NCBI RefSeq assembly: GCF_000526195.1
Contig: NZ_JAFP01000001.1
Span: forward strand, 1,028,001-1,092,000
Reading direction: 5' to 3'
Origin: Hippea sp. KM1
Lineage (GTDB): Bacteria > Campylobacterota_A > Desulfurellia > Desulfurellales > Hippeaceae
DNA length: 64,000 nucleotides
Both the position numbers and the translations under genes were made by a program. Shown here one piece after another: positions 34,534-45,665 of the stretch; the first letter of the stretch is position 1; each line of letters begins with the position of its first letter. The notes beneath the pieces were generated by a model, which made no database searches, was not told where the DNA came from, and was given only the letters and a program-made list of their open reading frames with translations.

Positions 34534-35108
34534 CTTTTAGACAAAGCCTCTAAAAAGCCATCCAGCTCGTTGAGTATAGCGGTTAGCCTGTTATGGAGGA
34601 TGTTGTATCCTATAACGGCAGGAACAGCCACAAATATACCCGCGGCCGTCGTAATCAAGGCCTCAGATATGCCAGGTGCAACCGTGGCTATGGTTACGCT
34701 CTGAACATTGCCTATGTTGTTAAAGGCGTTGATTATACCCCATACGGTTCCAAACAGGCCCACAAACGGTGCTGTTGAACCGACAGAGGCCAACCACGAA
34801 AAACCACCCTCAAGCTGCCTGGATAGAACCTCAAAGAAGGTGAAGGCGGACGAGGAAGACTCCTTATAGAGCAGGTATAGCTTCCCCGCCACCGAATCGG
34901 AAGCCTTGGCAAAGGCCTCCAAAGAGGCCTTATCCCTGGTCTCTATAAATTTAGACAGAAAGACCCTATTTTTTTTGTCTATACCCTTCAGTTGCAGCCA
35001 TTTGTAAAACATAAAAGCCCACGAAAACAAAGACATCACCGCAAGGACAACAATTACCGCTATGGCAATCCCGCCCACATGGGAAAACCCAAAGTAAACG
35101 CTATTCAT
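34530..35108 (-). CDS. tolQ: Proton channel protein TolQ
   Basis: MotA/TolQ/ExbB family member forming the stator pentamer around TolR. Three hydrophobic helices are visible at about 12-34, 108-130 and 145-170; [13 protein letters not shown] and [20 protein letters not shown] are the family signatures. At 192 residues it is shorter than E. coli TolQ (230). Its ATG overlaps the atpC stop by four bases, so the Tol genes are translated directly behind the ATP synthase genes. Confidence 0.95.
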   Translation of the reverse strand: MNSVYFGFSHVGGIAIAVIVVLAVMSLFSWAFMFYKWLQLKGIDKKNRVFLSKFIETRDKASLEAFAKASDSVAGKLYLLYKESSSSAFTFFEVLSRQLEGGFSWLASVGSTAPFVGLFGTVWGIINAFNNIGNVQSVTIATVAPGISEALITTAAGIFVAVPAVIGYNILHNRLTAILNELDGFLEALSKR

Positions 35109-35506
35109 TTAGATACCAACTCCACCATTTTTTCGTATGTTTTAACCTTTCTCTTTATTAGCTCATAATTGGCACTATCCGGCTTCATCGAGGCAAGCTC
35201 GCTTTTGTATTTCTGCAGCTTTTCTTTAGCCTCAGCCTCATCTATCTCCTCTTTCGATAAAACCTCATCGGCTATCACAACTATATTATCCTCGGTTATC
35301 TCAAAATACCCGCCTACGATGAGAAACCTCTTCTTGTTGTTGTCATTGATATGGACATCCACCAAACCCACATCCAACACCGTAATAAAACTCTCATGAC
35401 CCGGCAATACGCCGAACTCACCCTCTTTACCCGGTGCGGATATGTATTCAATCTCCCCCTCATATACACTCTTAGACGGCGTAACGATACTGCAGTTCAA
35501 CGGCAC
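35105..35506 (-). CDS. atpC: ATP synthase epsilon subunit
   Basis: Central-stalk regulator of F1. The 133 residues comprise the N-terminal beta sandwich (LNCSIVTPSKSVYEGEIEYI, PGKEGEFGVLPGHESFIT) and a C-terminal helical hairpin (about 88-133) that may inhibit ATP hydrolysis. Order after atpD is standard; the stop overlaps tolQ. Confidence 0.96.
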   Translation of the reverse strand: MPLNCSIVTPSKSVYEGEIEYISAPGKEGEFGVLPGHESFITVLDVGLVDVHINDNNKKRFLIVGGYFEITEDNIVVIADEVLSKEEIDEAEAKEKLQKYKSELASMKPDSANYELIKRKVKTYEKMVELVSK

Positions 35507-35515
35507 TTCATCCTC

Positions 35516-37818
<2,303 letters not shown>

Positions 37819-37833
37819 AGTTCTGCTCCCCTC

Positions 37834-39342
37834 TTAGGGTTTAAAAACCTTCTTGAATTCCTCTAAAGCCTTATCCATTTTGGCCTTCAAATCATCATCT
37901 ATCTTCTTCTTCTCCTTTATGTCGCTCAATACATCTGGATGCTTGGCCTCAACGAATTTATACAACTCGGCCTCAAACTTCTGGACATCCTCAACTGCAA
38001 CATCATCCAGATAACCGTTGTTTCCGGCATAGATTATCAAGATCTGCTTCTCAACGGGCAACGGCTCATAGGGTGGCTGTTTTAGGATCTCTGTCAGCCT
38101 TGCTCCTCTGTTTAGCTGCTGCTGCGTAACCTTATCCAAATCCGAACCGAACTGGGCAAACGCAGCCAACTCCCTATACTGAGCCAAAGCAAGTCTCAAC
38201 ATTCCTGCAACCTGCTTCATTGCCTTGATCTGGGCTGCACCACCGACCCTCGAAACCGAGATACCGGCGTTAACTGCAGGCCTGATTCCGCCGTAGAACA
38301 GGTCGCTTTCTAAGTATATCTGACCATCCGTAATGGAGATAACATTGGTCGGTATGTAGGCAGAGACATCTCCAGCCTGTGTTTCAATAATAGGCAAAGC
38401 GGTTAAAGAACCACCGCCCAGTTCATCTGAGAGTTTTGCTGCACGCTCAAGCAGTCTTGAGTGGAGATAGAAAACATCTCCTGGGTATGCCTCCCTGCCG
38501 GGTGGCCTCCTCAGAAGGAGTGAAACCTGCCTGTAAGCCTGGGCGTGCTTTGTCAAATCGTCGTATATTATAAGTGCATGCATTCCGTTATCCCTGAAAT
38601 ATTCACCCATAGCAACGCCAGCATAAGGGGCTATGTACTGAAGCGGTGCAGGATCCGATGCCGTTGCAGCAACAATCGTTGTGTATTCCATAGCTCCCAT
38701 CTCTTCGAGCTTCTTCCAGATCCTTGCAACCGTTGACCTTTTCTGACCTATAGCAACATAGATGCAGTAAACATCGGTATCCTTCTGGTTGATTATCGTA
38801 TCTAAGGCAATCTGCGTCTTACCAATCTGCCTATCGCCGATGATAAGCTCCCTCTGGCCCCTTCCGATCGGGATCATGGCGTCTATTGCCTTAATACCCG
38901 TCTGGAGAGGCTCCTTAACCGATTGCCTCTGAACGATTCCAGGGGCTTTAACCTCTATCCTTCTGTGATGCTCACTCTCTATAGGGCCCTTTCCGTCTAT
39001 AGGCTCACCCAAGGCGTTGACAACCCTTCCAACAAGGGCCTTACCCACAGGAACCTGGGAGATCCTCTTTGTCCTTTTAACCTTATCGCCCTCTTTTATA
39101 TCCTTATCATCACCCAGAACAACAACACCGACATTGTCTTCCTCAAGGTTCAATGCCATACCTATGACACCGTTTTCGAATTGAACAAGCTCGTTAGCCA
39201 TGACATTGGAAAGACCGTAAACCCTTGCAATACCATCACCCACACTCAGAACGGTGCCGGTTTCGCTTATATCGATAAACTCTTTGGCGTTCTCTATCTC
39301 TTTTTTGATGACTTCACTGACTTCACTTGCCTTGATCTGCAT
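37834..39342 (-). CDS. atpA: ATP synthase alpha subunit
   Basis: Non-catalytic nucleotide-binding subunit of F1, 502 residues. Walker A is [13 protein letters not shown] (about 169-181); [20 protein letters not shown] and the ATP synthase alpha/beta signature [14 protein letters not shown] are clear. The N-terminal helix that binds the delta subunit is present. Confidence 0.99.
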   Translation of the reverse strand: MQIKASEVSEVIKKEIENAKEFIDISETGTVLSVGDGIARVYGLSNVMANELVQFENGVIGMALNLEEDNVGVVVLGDDKDIKEGDKVKRTKRISQVPVGKALVGRVVNALGEPIDGKGPIESEHHRRIEVKAPGIVQRQSVKEPLQTGIKAIDAMIPIGRGQRELIIGDRQIGKTQIALDTIINQKDTDVYCIYVAIGQKRSTVARIWKKLEEMGAMEYTTIVAATASDPAPLQYIAPYAGVAMGEYFRDNGMHALIIYDDLTKHAQAYRQVSLLLRRPPGREAYPGDVFYLHSRLLERAAKLSDELGGGSLTALPIIETQAGDVSAYIPTNVISITDGQIYLESDLFYGGIRPAVNAGISVSRVGGAAQIKAMKQVAGMLRLALAQYRELAAFAQFGSDLDKVTQQQLNRGARLTEILKQPPYEPLPVEKQILIIYAGNNGYLDDVAVEDVQKFEAELYKFVEAKHPDVLSDIKEKKKIDDDLKAKMDKALEEFKKVFKP

Positions 39343-39361
39343 CTACCCCTTCCTCCTTTAT

Positions 39362-39901
39362 CTAAACTGAAAGTCTTAATAATCTCTGTTCTAAATTGGA
39401 AAGATAGGTCTTCATACTGCCATCATAGACCACATCCTTAACCTGAACAATAACCCCGGCAATCAAATCCCTATCGATGAAGAACTCAAATTCCACATCC
39501 TTGTTGAGCTTCTTGCTCAGTTGTTCCTTTAATGCCTCCTTCTGCTGCTGGTTAAGCTCAACAGCGCTCTTAACTATAGCCTTAACCCTACCCTTCCTCT
39601 CATCGACAAGCTCTTCGAATATCTCCACTATCTGCCTAAATAGGGCGAATCTTCCCTTCTTAACAACATACTTCAAAAATTCCCTCAAGGTATCATCATC
39701 CAACAGCTGATCTATAACCCTCTCCTTGTTTTCAAAAGGAACAACATAGGTGGCCAGATATTGAAGGGTTTGAGGATTTTCACCAAAGAAGGCATCAAGC
39801 TCCTTCAATGCCCTCAAAACCTCATCCTCATCAAGCCCTTTGTCAATACAGATACCCAACAGGGCCCTTGCGTATCTAATGGAAACCTTTCTATCAATCA
39901 T
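39362..39901 (-). CDS. atpH: ATP synthase delta subunit
   Basis: Peripheral-stalk cap joining F1 to the b subunits. The 179 residues have the helical N-terminal domain (KVSIRYARALLGICIDKG) and the C-terminal motif with VIVQVKDVVYDGSMKTYL. The start overlaps the atpF stop by four bases. Confidence 0.95.
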   Translation of the reverse strand: MIDRKVSIRYARALLGICIDKGLDEDEVLRALKELDAFFGENPQTLQYLATYVVPFENKERVIDQLLDDDTLREFLKYVVKKGRFALFRQIVEIFEELVDERKGRVKAIVKSAVELNQQQKEALKEQLSKKLNKDVEFEFFIDRDLIAGVIVQVKDVVYDGSMKTYLSNLEQRLLRLSV

Positions 39902-40455
39902 TGCTGCAAACTCCTTATAAATTTGTCGTTGATCTTGGCATGCTCCTCAGGGGTTAGGTTTGAGAACCTCTCCCTTAAGTTCTTGATTGTTTCCTCACTC
40001 AAGTTCTTTAAAAGCTCCATCTTGGCCTTTGAGAGGATGGAGGTCTTCTCCTCCTCTATGGAGGCCCTTATTCTTTTGATAGCCAGCTCAAGCTCAGCTA
40101 AAATCCTCTGCTTCTCGTTCTCCGCCATGGACTCAAATGTCTCTATGATCCTCTTAATCTCATCCTCTAAGGCCTTGAGCTTCTCCTCTGTCTCCTTTAA
40201 GATTCTCTCTGCGTCCTCCTTTGCCCTCTTCGCCTGCTCAAACTCGCCTACTATGGACTCTTTTCTGTTTCTGAAGAATTCAGCTATAGGCTTTCTTAAG
40301 AAGTAATAGAGAATAGCGGCAAATAGAACAAAGTCTATAACCCTCCACAACATATGTGGCTCCATAGCCGCACCCTCTTCGGAGGCAAAACCCAAAGCAG
40401 GCAGAACCAAAACCAAAACAAAACCAAATGCCCATCTTAATAATCCGTTAACCAT
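39898..40455 (-). CDS. atpF: ATP synthase b subunit
   Basis: Peripheral-stalk subunit, 185 residues. An extra hydrophobic N-terminal stretch (about 5-24, ending ALGFAS) looks like a signal peptide ahead of the usual membrane helix (about 36-54, IDFVLFAAILYYFLRKPIAE), followed by a long charged coiled coil. The signal-like extension is known from b subunits of some delta- and epsilon-type proteobacteria. It pairs with the b' subunit encoded just upstream. Confidence 0.92.
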   Translation of the reverse strand: MVNGLLRWAFGFVLVLVLPALGFASEEGAAMEPHMLWRVIDFVLFAAILYYFLRKPIAEFFRNRKESIVGEFEQAKRAKEDAERILKETEEKLKALEDEIKRIIETFESMAENEKQRILAELELAIKRIRASIEEEKTSILSKAKMELLKNLSEETIKNLRERFSNLTPEEHAKINDKFIRSLQQ

Positions 40456-40464
40456 TCCAACCCC

Positions 40465-40881
40465 CTACCCTACAAGTTGTTTGTAAATCTTATTGGACAA
40501 CTCTATACTATAATCCTTTGAGGATGCAAGCTCGATCTCGATCTCCTTTTTAACCTCTTCCTCGAACTTACCTATCTCCTCAAAGGCCTTCCTGCTCTCT
40601 GAGCTTAAGGTCTCCTCCTTCTCCTTTAAGGCCTCGTTTACGATTTTGCTGTATGAGGCCTTGGCCTGTTTTTCCGCCTCATCGAGTCTTGAGGAGTATT
40701 CCTGCTCGTTCTTTTCGGCCTGCTGTCTTAAACTCTCAGCCGTTTTGGTAAACTCATCAATAACAGAAAGCCTCTCCCTGATCTTCTCCAATAGTGGCTT
40801 ATAGAGAATGGCATTAAGCAAAACCAGAACAACCCCAAAAGCCACCATCTGCATAAAGAGCGTAGAATCGATATTTATCAT
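40465..40881 (-). CDS. atpF': ATP synthase b' subunit
   Basis: Second peripheral-stalk b-type subunit, 138 residues from the ATG used. One membrane helix (about 7-26) followed by a conserved YKPLLEKIRERL and a long coiled coil. The start is six codons inside the longest frame: GGAGG lies nine bases before it, whereas the first ATG has no such site. Separate b and b' genes suggest a heterodimeric stalk. It is the first gene behind the promoter at 40926-40954; genes for subunits a and c are absent. Confidence 0.9.
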   Translation of the reverse strand: MINIDSTLFMQMVAFGVVLVLLNAILYKPLLEKIRERLSVIDEFTKTAESLRQQAEKNEQEYSSRLDEAEKQAKASYSKIVNEALKEKEETLSSESRKAFEEIGKFEEEVKKEIEIELASSKDYSIELSNKIYKQLVG

Positions 40882-40925
40882 TTCCAAACCTCCAACCAAC
40901 CCAGTGTGTAAAAAATTTTCGGCTT

Positions 40926-40954
40926 AAAATACCATAAGCAAGATTTGATGTCAA
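40926..40954 (-). promoter_or_regulatory. Sigma70-type promoter of the atp-tol-pal-dxs gene run
   Basis: Minus strand: perfect TTGACA (40954-40949), 17-base spacer, TATTTT (40931-40926). Predicted start near 40919 gives a leader of about 38 bases before the atpF' ATG. It begins only 11 bases after the stop codon of the upstream UspA gene, and no terminator is visible between them. Confidence 0.75.
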
Positions 40955-40965
40955 CTAATAGATGG

Positions 40966-41409
40966 CTATTCTATAAGGATACACTTAACCCTCTGTTGTA
41001 TTTCATTAAAAAATGGTTCAATATCACCACCTGTTAAAGATCTCTCTATAGGCCCTCTCTCCTCTTTTGGTATTATTAAAACCTCAATATCATGCTCCTT
41101 TAGAAACCTCATCAGCTCTTCTGCTGTCTTCCCCTCCAGCTCGATTCGTTCAACCTCAACCTCGGGGTACTCCTTTTTGATCTCATGTTCAAGCTTTCTC
41201 ATTATGGCATCGCCTATATTCTCCATGCTCTTTCTTAAATCATCCTTAACAAAACCCAAACCCTCGCCTGAATAGAAATCGGTATCGTTAATAAACAACA
41301 AATGTACTTTGTCTTTGTTGTTCTTGCGGGCTATCCTGGCTGCACTCCTTGCAGCCTCAACGCCTTTTTCCGACCCTTTTGCCACAACAACAAGCCCGTA
41401 TTTAGCCAT
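40966..41409 (-). CDS. Universal stress protein (UspA family)
   Basis: A 147-residue cytoplasmic protein with the UspA alpha/beta fold: YGLVVVAKGSEKGVEAARSA at the start, VHLLFINDTDF as strand 2, and the late ELMRFLKEHDIEVLIIPKEE. The terminal Gly-rich ATP-binding pattern G-2x-G-9x-G-S/T is not present, so it probably belongs to the non-ATP-binding subgroup. It starts three bases after the stop of the transporter gene upstream, so it could act as that transporter's cytoplasmic regulator; the family often pairs with membrane transporters. This pairing is inferred from position. Confidence 0.82.
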   Translation of the reverse strand: MAKYGLVVVAKGSEKGVEAARSAARIARKNNKDKVHLLFINDTDFYSGEGLGFVKDDLRKSMENIGDAIMRKLEHEIKKEYPEVEVERIELEGKTAEELMRFLKEHDIEVLIIPKEERGPIERSLTGGDIEPFFNEIQQRVKCILIE

Positions 41410-41412
41410 CTA

Positions 41413-43083
41413 TCAACCTCCTAACAACAACCAGACCATACCTATAGCAACAGATATGGCCGTTGCTGGAACTCCGACTTTCAAAAATTCCTTAAATGTT
41501 ATGGGGTAACCTGCCCTCTCTGAGATTCCAGCCGTCACAACATTGGCACTGGCACCAATAAGCGTTCCGTTTCCGCCCAAACACGCACCCAAAGCCAAAG
41601 CCCACCACAGTGTATTACCTGCATCCGGTATGGTCTTTGTAAGGTAAGCAACCACAGGCAACATAGTGGCGGTAAACGGTATATTATCCACAATGGCGGA
41701 TGCTATGGCAGCCACCCAGATTATCAAGATAATAGCCAAAGGCAGGCTGTTGCCGGCCAAATCCTTAACCCAGTTGGCAACCATCATTATAACACCGGTT
41801 TGAACGCTTGCCTCAACAATAACAAACAGCATCATAAAGAAAACAAGGGTGGTCCATTCAACCTCATGCTCCATCATCTCTGTAATATCCACACCGCTAA
41901 ACAACAGTATCAACGATGCACCTATCATGGCTGCAATGGATGGCTCCATATGCAAAAATCCGTGGGTTATAAACAGCAATATAACAAGACCCAAAACAAA
42001 CAGGCAATACCTCAAAAGCTTTGCATCGGTAATCCTGTATTCCTCTTTGAGCTTCTCCAGCAACTCATCAACATTGTCTATCTTGCCCTTTTTATACTCC
42101 TTGCCGTAAAAAAACTTCATAACAAACACATTTACAACAAGTATAATCGCAATAACATCGGCAAGGTTTATAAGGAACTGATTGAATGTAAGGTGGGCAT
42201 AAGAACCTATCATGATATTCGGAGGGTCGCCTATCAATGTTGCAGTGCCGCCCATGTTGGAGGCTATAACCTCTGGTATCAACAGGCTTAAGGGGTTTAT
42301 ATTCAACATCAACGCTATCTCAATAGAAACCGGCGCAATTAAAAGCATCGTTGTAACATTGTCCAAAAAAGCAGAGACCACGGCGGTAACGAACATCAAT
42401 ATAACGGACAACTTAAACACATTGCCCTTGCTCAATGCATATGATTTGTAGGCCAGCCATTGAAAAACACCGGTCTTCTTCATAACGCCTACTATTATCA
42501 TCATGCTCATAAGAAGCAGGATAACATTGAAGTCAATACCCTTAACAGCCTCCTCAAACGACAAAATAAAATAGTTTTCATTGAAGGTTCCAAGGGTGTA
42601 TGAGACAAACAAAAGCAAGCTCGCACCAAATAGGGCCGCAACGGTTCTGTGGAGTATCTCAAGTGAAATCAGAACAAATGTCATAACCAGCACGCCCAGG
42701 GCTATCCAGAAAGCCGGCGTTATAGCCCTGTATAGGGTCTCATTTACCGAGGATATGTATATATCGCTGCCGTCTTTGAGCTTCGAATGGAGTATGTTCT
42801 CTATCGGTTTTTCAACGGTCTTGTATGTGGTCTTATCAAACCTTATATACACATCCTTGGGGTTGATCCTGTTTCCTATCTCGGTCTCAACAAAGTATGT
42901 GCCCTTATCCGTTGTTTCTGTCTTTGCTATAACCTTGTGGTTGTAAATAATCTCAACATCCACACCGTCTATACCGACACCGTGTTCGTTTTTGAGTATA
43001 CCCCCCACCCTGAGTGTGGCAGCATCAGCTACAGCCAAACCGACAAAAACAAACAATACAGCAAACAAAAGGAGTCTTTTCAC
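41413..43083 (-). CDS. ArsB/NhaD-superfamily ion transporter with secreted N-terminal beta domain
   Basis: A 556-residue polytopic inner-membrane protein. A signal peptide (MKRLLLFAVLFVFVGLAVADA) and a beta-sandwich like the CarboxypepD_reg/transthyretin type (about 22-95, NEHGVGIDGVDVEIIYNHKV) come before about 11-12 membrane helices from residue 125. Transporter motifs are SAFLDNVTTMLLIAPV and GGTATLIGDPPNIMIG, shared by NhaD sodium/proton antiporters, ArsB and the P-protein group; the second inverted half has IVDNIPFTATMLPVV and GGNGTLIGASANVV. Substrate could be Na+, arsenite or an organic anion; no ars genes are nearby. It overlaps parB by four bases and is followed by uspA. Confidence 0.85.
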   Translation of the reverse strand: MKRLLLFAVLFVFVGLAVADAATLRVGGILKNEHGVGIDGVDVEIIYNHKVIAKTETTDKGTYFVETEIGNRINPKDVYIRFDKTTYKTVEKPIENILHSKLKDGSDIYISSVNETLYRAITPAFWIALGVLVMTFVLISLEILHRTVAALFGASLLLFVSYTLGTFNENYFILSFEEAVKGIDFNVILLLMSMMIIVGVMKKTGVFQWLAYKSYALSKGNVFKLSVILMFVTAVVSAFLDNVTTMLLIAPVSIEIALMLNINPLSLLIPEVIASNMGGTATLIGDPPNIMIGSYAHLTFNQFLINLADVIAIILVVNVFVMKFFYGKEYKKGKIDNVDELLEKLKEEYRITDAKLLRYCLFVLGLVILLFITHGFLHMEPSIAAMIGASLILLFSGVDITEMMEHEVEWTTLVFFMMLFVIVEASVQTGVIMMVANWVKDLAGNSLPLAIILIIWVAAIASAIVDNIPFTATMLPVVAYLTKTIPDAGNTLWWALALGACLGGNGTLIGASANVVTAGISERAGYPITFKEFLKVGVPATAISVAIGMVWLLLGG

Positions 43084-43889
43084 CCGCCTACCCTCCTTAA
43101 AAATTCATCCAGCTCATTCAAATCATTCAGGACAAACTCCACCTTGTATCTATTGTTCTTAAACCTCACCTTAACAGAATGACCAACAGCACCCTTCAGC
43201 CTCTCTTCTATCTCCCTTAGCTGCTCTATCTGTTTGGAATCGTAAACCGCCTTCTCGGTATCCCTGACACTTAGCTTTTCTTTCTTTATCCTTTCTGCCA
43301 AGCGTACCTGCTCATCTTCATCCTTCAATGCCAACAGCGCCCTGGCATGCCCTGCGCTGATCTGGGAGTTTTTTATCATCTCTATTACCCTTTCGGGGAG
43401 TTTTAAAAGTCTCAGCGTGTTGGCAATCGTTGTTCTATCCTTGCCTATCCTCCTCGAAAGCTCCTCTTGTGTATAGCCAAAGCTATCCATCAACCGCTTA
43501 TAGGCCAAAGCCTCCTCAATCGGATTGAGATCCTTTCTCTGGATGTTCTCTATAAGGGCGATCTCTGCAGCCTCTTCATCGGATAGCTCTCTAACTATAG
43601 CCGGAATAGAGCTTAACCCCGCCATCTTGGCCGCCAAGAACCTGCGCTCACCGGCAACTATCTGGTATCTGCCCTCTATCTCTCTGACTATTATCGGCTG
43701 TATGACGCCCTTCTCTTTTATAGAGTCTGCAAGCTCCTTGAGTTTTTCCTGGTCAAACTCCTCCCTCGGCTGAAAAGGGCTCTTTTGGATTAGATCCAGC
43801 TCCAAAATAGAGATCCTATCCTCATCGTCTATGCTGACATCGCCAAATATAGCCTCAATTCCCCTTCCAAGTCCCGTCTTTTTAGGCAT
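43080..43889 (-). CDS. parB: Chromosome-partitioning protein ParB
   Basis: CTPase clamp that binds parS and recruits ParA, 269 residues. The N-terminus GLGRGIEAIF, box I PFQPREEFD, box II VAGERRFLAAKMAGL (GERR phosphate-binding motif), the helix-turn-helix around 120-160 (FGYTQEELSRRIGKDRTTI) and a C-terminal dimerisation part are present. It overlaps parA by eight bases. No parS-like TGTTTCACGTGAAACA was noticed in the surrounding sequence. Confidence 0.97.
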   Translation of the reverse strand: MPKKTGLGRGIEAIFGDVSIDDEDRISILELDLIQKSPFQPREEFDQEKLKELADSIKEKGVIQPIIVREIEGRYQIVAGERRFLAAKMAGLSSIPAIVRELSDEEAAEIALIENIQRKDLNPIEEALAYKRLMDSFGYTQEELSRRIGKDRTTIANTLRLLKLPERVIEMIKNSQISAGHARALLALKDEDEQVRLAERIKKEKLSVRDTEKAVYDSKQIEQLREIEERLKGAVGHSVKVRFKNNRYKVEFVLNDLNELDEFLRRVGG

Positions 43890-44628
43890 ACCTCAAAACC
43901 TCTTTAGCCAAAGATAGATAGCTTTTGCTGCCTGGGCACTTTATATCGTATGTAATGGCAGATTTACCGAAGCTTGGAGCCTCAGACAGCCTCACATTCC
44001 TTGGAATAAGTGTCTTGAATATGTATTTGGGGAAATGCCTTTTGAGCTCCATCTCAACCTGTTTGGACAGATTATTCCTCTTATCGTGCATCGTAAGCAG
44101 TATACCCTCGATCCTTAACGACGGATTAAAGGTCTTTTTCACCAGGTTTATCGTATGCAAAAGCTGAGCAAGCCCCTCCATGGCAAAATACTCACACTGA
44201 ACAGGCACCAACACAGAATTGGCAGCAACCAAAGCGTTTATCGTTAAAAAGCCCAAAGAAGGGGGGCAGTCTATCAGGATGTAATCAAAGTCCTTGATAT
44301 CCCTGATCAACTCCTTAAGTATTCGCTCCTTGTTCTTCTTATGCGACAACTCCACCTCAGCGCCTATCAGCGATATGTTTGACGGCACTATAAAGAGATT
44401 CTCCATCTCGGTGGGCGTAATCAGCGATTTAAGTGTTCTCTTACCAATAAGTGCATGATAAACACATATATCCTTCTCAATACCCAAGCCACTTGTGGCA
44501 TTGCCCTGGGGATCCATGTCTATTATCAAGACCTTCTTGCCAAAAACGGCCAGCGATGCGCCCAGATTAATAGCCGTTGTGGTTTTGCCCACCCCACCCT
44601 TCTGATTGGTAATAGCTATAGTTCTCAT
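43882..44628 (-). CDS. parA: Chromosome-partitioning ATPase ParA/Soj
   Basis: Deviant Walker A ATPase of chromosome segregation. Signatures are NQKGGVGKTTTAINLGASLA, with the extra signature lysine, and DYILIDCPPSLGF as Walker B. At 248 residues without an N-terminal HTH it is the short chromosomal (Soj) type. Placed between murG and parB with overlaps at both ends. Confidence 0.97.
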   Translation of the reverse strand: MRTIAITNQKGGVGKTTTAINLGASLAVFGKKVLIIDMDPQGNATSGLGIEKDICVYHALIGKRTLKSLITPTEMENLFIVPSNISLIGAEVELSHKKNKERILKELIRDIKDFDYILIDCPPSLGFLTINALVAANSVLVPVQCEYFAMEGLAQLLHTINLVKKTFNPSLRIEGILLTMHDKRNNLSKQVEMELKRHFPKYIFKTLIPRNVRLSEAPSFGKSAITYDIKCPGSKSYLSLAKEVLRYA

Positions 44629-45665
44629 CTTCTCACCATCTCAAGATAGCCAAGCATTTTTTCACAAGCATCCCTTCTACACAACCCAAAAGCGTTCTCA
44701 GACATAGCCTTTAATCTGTCAGCCGTTAAAGATGATATAAAAGTGTGGAGCGTTTTTCCACTTAAATCTTCGTCCTTAATTATAATTGACGCTTTATTAT
44801 CTAAAAAATACTTAGCGTTATGGTATTGGTGGTCATAGATCGCATAGGGATACGGAACCAGAATAGACCCCAAACCGGCGCAGGCGATCTCACTCAAGGT
44901 TGATGCCCCCGCCCTGCAGATAATAAAATCTATGTTGCTATAGAAGGATTCCATATCTTCTATAAAATCCACAACCCTCCAATCCTTGCCATTTTTACCA
45001 TAAGCCTCTTTAACCCTTTTGTAATCCTCAATGCCCGTCTGGTGGATAACATCTATATCTATATCAAACTTGGATAGCTCAATCATGGCATTATTAATAC
45101 TCCTTGAGCCCCTGCTGCCGCCTACAACACCTATCCTCAGCCTGCCTTCAAACGACCTTTCTATCCTCTTTGTTTTTATTCTTGTGGGGTTGCCCACCAC
45201 TATAGAATTCATCAAAAACCGCTGCGTATAATCAAAATTCACAAACACCAAATCAACCAATCTGGACAATAGCCTGTTGGCCTTGCCGGGTATGGAGTTC
45301 TGCTCAAGTATTGCACTCCTTTTCTTCAAAACCACACAGGCCAGCATAACCGGCAGGCTCACATAGCCACCAAAACCCACGCAAAAATCAGGTTTGACCC
45401 TTTTTACTATACCTATCGAGCGAAGAAGGGCTCCTGCATTGGCAAAACTGTTTAACAGCTTTTCCTTCAAACCCTTGCCCATCATACCTTTGGATCTTAA
45501 AAGCACATATTCAAACGGGTATTTCTTTAAAACCCTATTCTCTATACCGTAAACAGACCCTATAATGATTGGATTATAGCCCCTTTTCTTCAAAAAATAG
45601 GCAAACTCCAAAGCTGCAAATAGATGGCCGCCCGTTCCGCCACCGGTTAAAACCACATTCTTCAT
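44625..45665 (-). CDS. murG: UDP-GlcNAc:lipid I N-acetylglucosaminyltransferase
   Basis: Membrane-associated GT28 enzyme that makes lipid II from lipid I. The G loops GGGTGGHLFAALEFA and GVVGGSRGSRSIN, acceptor-domain LEQNSIPGKANRLLSRLVD and the donor-site CRAGASTLSEIACAGLGSIL are clear. Length (346) is normal. Unlike many bacteria it is separate from the murC-ftsZ cluster, sitting between recN and parA with overlaps at both ends. Confidence 0.97.
   Translation of the reverse strand: MKNVVLTGGGTGGHLFAALEFAYFLKKRGYNPIIIGSVYGIENRVLKKYPFEYVLLRSKGMMGKGLKEKLLNSFANAGALLRSIGIVKRVKPDFCVGFGGYVSLPVMLACVVLKKRSAILEQNSIPGKANRLLSRLVDLVFVNFDYTQRFLMNSIVVGNPTRIKTKRIERSFEGRLRIGVVGGSRGSRSINNAMIELSKFDIDIDVIHQTGIEDYKRVKEAYGKNGKDWRVVDFIEDMESFYSNIDFIICRAGASTLSEIACAGLGSILVPYPYAIYDHQYHNAKYFLDNKASIIIKDEDLSGKTLHTFISSLTADRLKAMSENAFGLCRRDACEKMLGYLEMVRR

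Noticed and set aside
40882-44628. parS centromere site near parAB
   Set aside because: No TGTTTCACGTGAAACA-like palindrome was seen around parAB or in the gaps examined; an exact pattern search was not possible here.
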